A stretch of 64,000 bases of DNA, taken from the NCBI RefSeq assembly GCF_030412265.1, contig NZ_JAUHLN010000005.1, forward strand, positions 62,001 through 126,000. Direction: 5' to 3'. Shown one piece after another: positions 63,576-64,000 of the stretch. Under the pieces are notes generated by a model, which saw only the letters and a list, made by a program, of their open reading frames with translations, was not told where the DNA came from and ran no database searches. Position numbers and translations under genes: made by a program. This stretch comes from Fictibacillus terranigra (GTDB taxonomy: Bacteria; Bacillota; Bacilli; Bacillales; Fictibacillaceae). Position 1 is the stretch's first letter; every line of letters starts with the position of its first letter.

Positions 63576-64000
63576 TTAACTCTTCTCCGCTGTGAGCGTA
63601 TTTCCAATCATAAAGCCATAATCACCCGGATTTACTTTATTTAAAAGCCCTCTGGTTAAGATCACTAAATTTTTTTCAAATGGTGTTCGGATGACTTCAA
63701 GTTCCTCAAATGTTCGTGGATTATAAGTCCGTGCAAGAACCTGGTTACCCTCAATGACAGTGCCAACGGAACTGAAGTCAAACTCAGGCACCATAATACC
63801 TCCATGCTTAGGACGAATAATTTGAATTTCTGTCATGACTGTTTGCTCAGGCGGCGGAACAACTTCTCCTGGCAACATGTTAAGCTTACGCATACAGTTA
63901 AAAATCCCATCTACTCCTCGTTCTATATCATTCTCAAAGTTTGGCCCACCTCCGACCTCGACGGTGACACTTGGAATCCCCCTTTCTACTGTATAGGTAG
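63576..64000 (-). CDS. Succinylglutamate desuccinylase/aspartoacylase family (partial)
   Basis: C-terminal 141 residues of an AstE/AspA-type zinc deacylase or related carboxypeptidase. The Glu-bearing motif GIPSVTVEVGGG near the right edge (63950-63990) is the family's catalytic segment, followed by GVDGIFNCMRKLNMLPG and the C-terminal beta barrel (HGGIMVPEFDFSSVGTVI, GDYGFMIGNT). The metal-binding N-terminus lies outside the window. It is coupled to the DUF885-like gene. It would deacylate an N-acyl amino acid, matching the theme of the D-amino-acid cluster at 20-32 kb. Confidence 0.85.
   Translation of the reverse strand, partial: TYTVERGIPSVTVEVGGGPNFENDIERGVDGIFNCMRKLNMLPGEVVPPPEQTVMTEIQIIRPKHGGIMVPEFDFSSVGTVIEGNQVLARTYNPRTFEELEVIRTPFEKNLVILTRGLLNKVNPGDYGFMIGNTLTAEKS

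Noticed and set aside
1-64000. CRISPR arrays, tRNA or rRNA genes, riboswitches and T-boxes
   Set aside because: I saw no regularly spaced repeats, no cloverleaf-like genes and no conserved riboswitch cores, but a covariance-model scan was not possible here.

Overview
The window looks like a chromosomal segment of a low-GC, Gram-positive, spore-former-type Bacillaceae bacterium. The evidence is strong GGAGG-type ribosome binding sites, frequent TTG/GTG starts, lipoproteins with Bacillus-like lipoboxes, a CspB-type cold-shock gene, candidate CcpA (cre) boxes and a MsmX-dependent type of sugar ABC importer with no ATPase of its own. I see no rRNA, tRNA or CRISPR array. The window holds many broken genes beside intact ones, so it reads as an accessory catabolic region under active decay. 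Some single-base frameshifts could be assembly errors.

Region 1 (1-20.1 kb) is a glycan-use locus, almost all on the minus strand. It has a sugar isomerase/epimerase, a Gfo/Idh/MocA dehydrogenase, a YesL-like DUF624 membrane protein, an ABC sugar importer (lipoprotein and two permeases), a class II ketose-bisphosphate aldolase, a GH84 beta-N-acetylglucosaminidase, a decayed (alpha/alpha)6 glycosidase, a protein with two metallo-beta-lactamase domains, two GH38 alpha-mannosidases (one cut by the window edge), a DeoR regulator and a GH2 remnant. An AraC regulator and a divergent dehydrogenase/isomerase pair (the isomerase frameshifted) close it. The set suggests import and breakdown of mannose- and GlcNAc-containing glycans, such as N-glycan fragments.

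Region 2 (20.4-32.2 kb) is a D-amino-acid/peptide catabolic cluster on the minus strand: amidase (frameshifted), MFS transporter, prolyl-iminopeptidase-like hydrolase, M81 (MlrC-like) protein, RpiR regulator, N-acylamino acid racemase, D-aminoacylase, GNAT acyltransferase, M20 deacylase and a RidA pseudogene. The acyltransferase-racemase-deacylase trio matches the known route that converts D- to L-amino acids through N-succinyl intermediates.

Region 3 (32.2-37 kb) has a cold-shock gene, a small unknown gene and a marR - sodium/solute symporter - creatinase-like M24 operon behind a full-consensus cre box. Region 4 (37-46.4 kb) is gene-poor and AT-rich, with a likely type I toxin, a recombinase fragment, a large secreted protein with thrombospondin-type-3 calcium repeats paired with a lipoprotein, an IS110-family remnant, a glycerophosphodiesterase gene and a decayed lipoprotein gene.

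Region 5 (46.4-56.4 kb) is a complete malonate decarboxylase operon (GntR regulator, mdcH, A, B, C, a fused D-E, G, an MFS carrier) with a divergent matC malonate carrier. Region 6 (56.4-58.7 kb) is debris of an oxidoreductase and an MFS gene plus one orphan gene. Region 7 (58.7-64 kb) is a second peptide/amino-acid cluster: an M24 stub, OppF and OppD ATPases, a class III aminotransferase, a DUF885-like metallopeptidase and an AstE/AspA-type deacylase running off the right edge.
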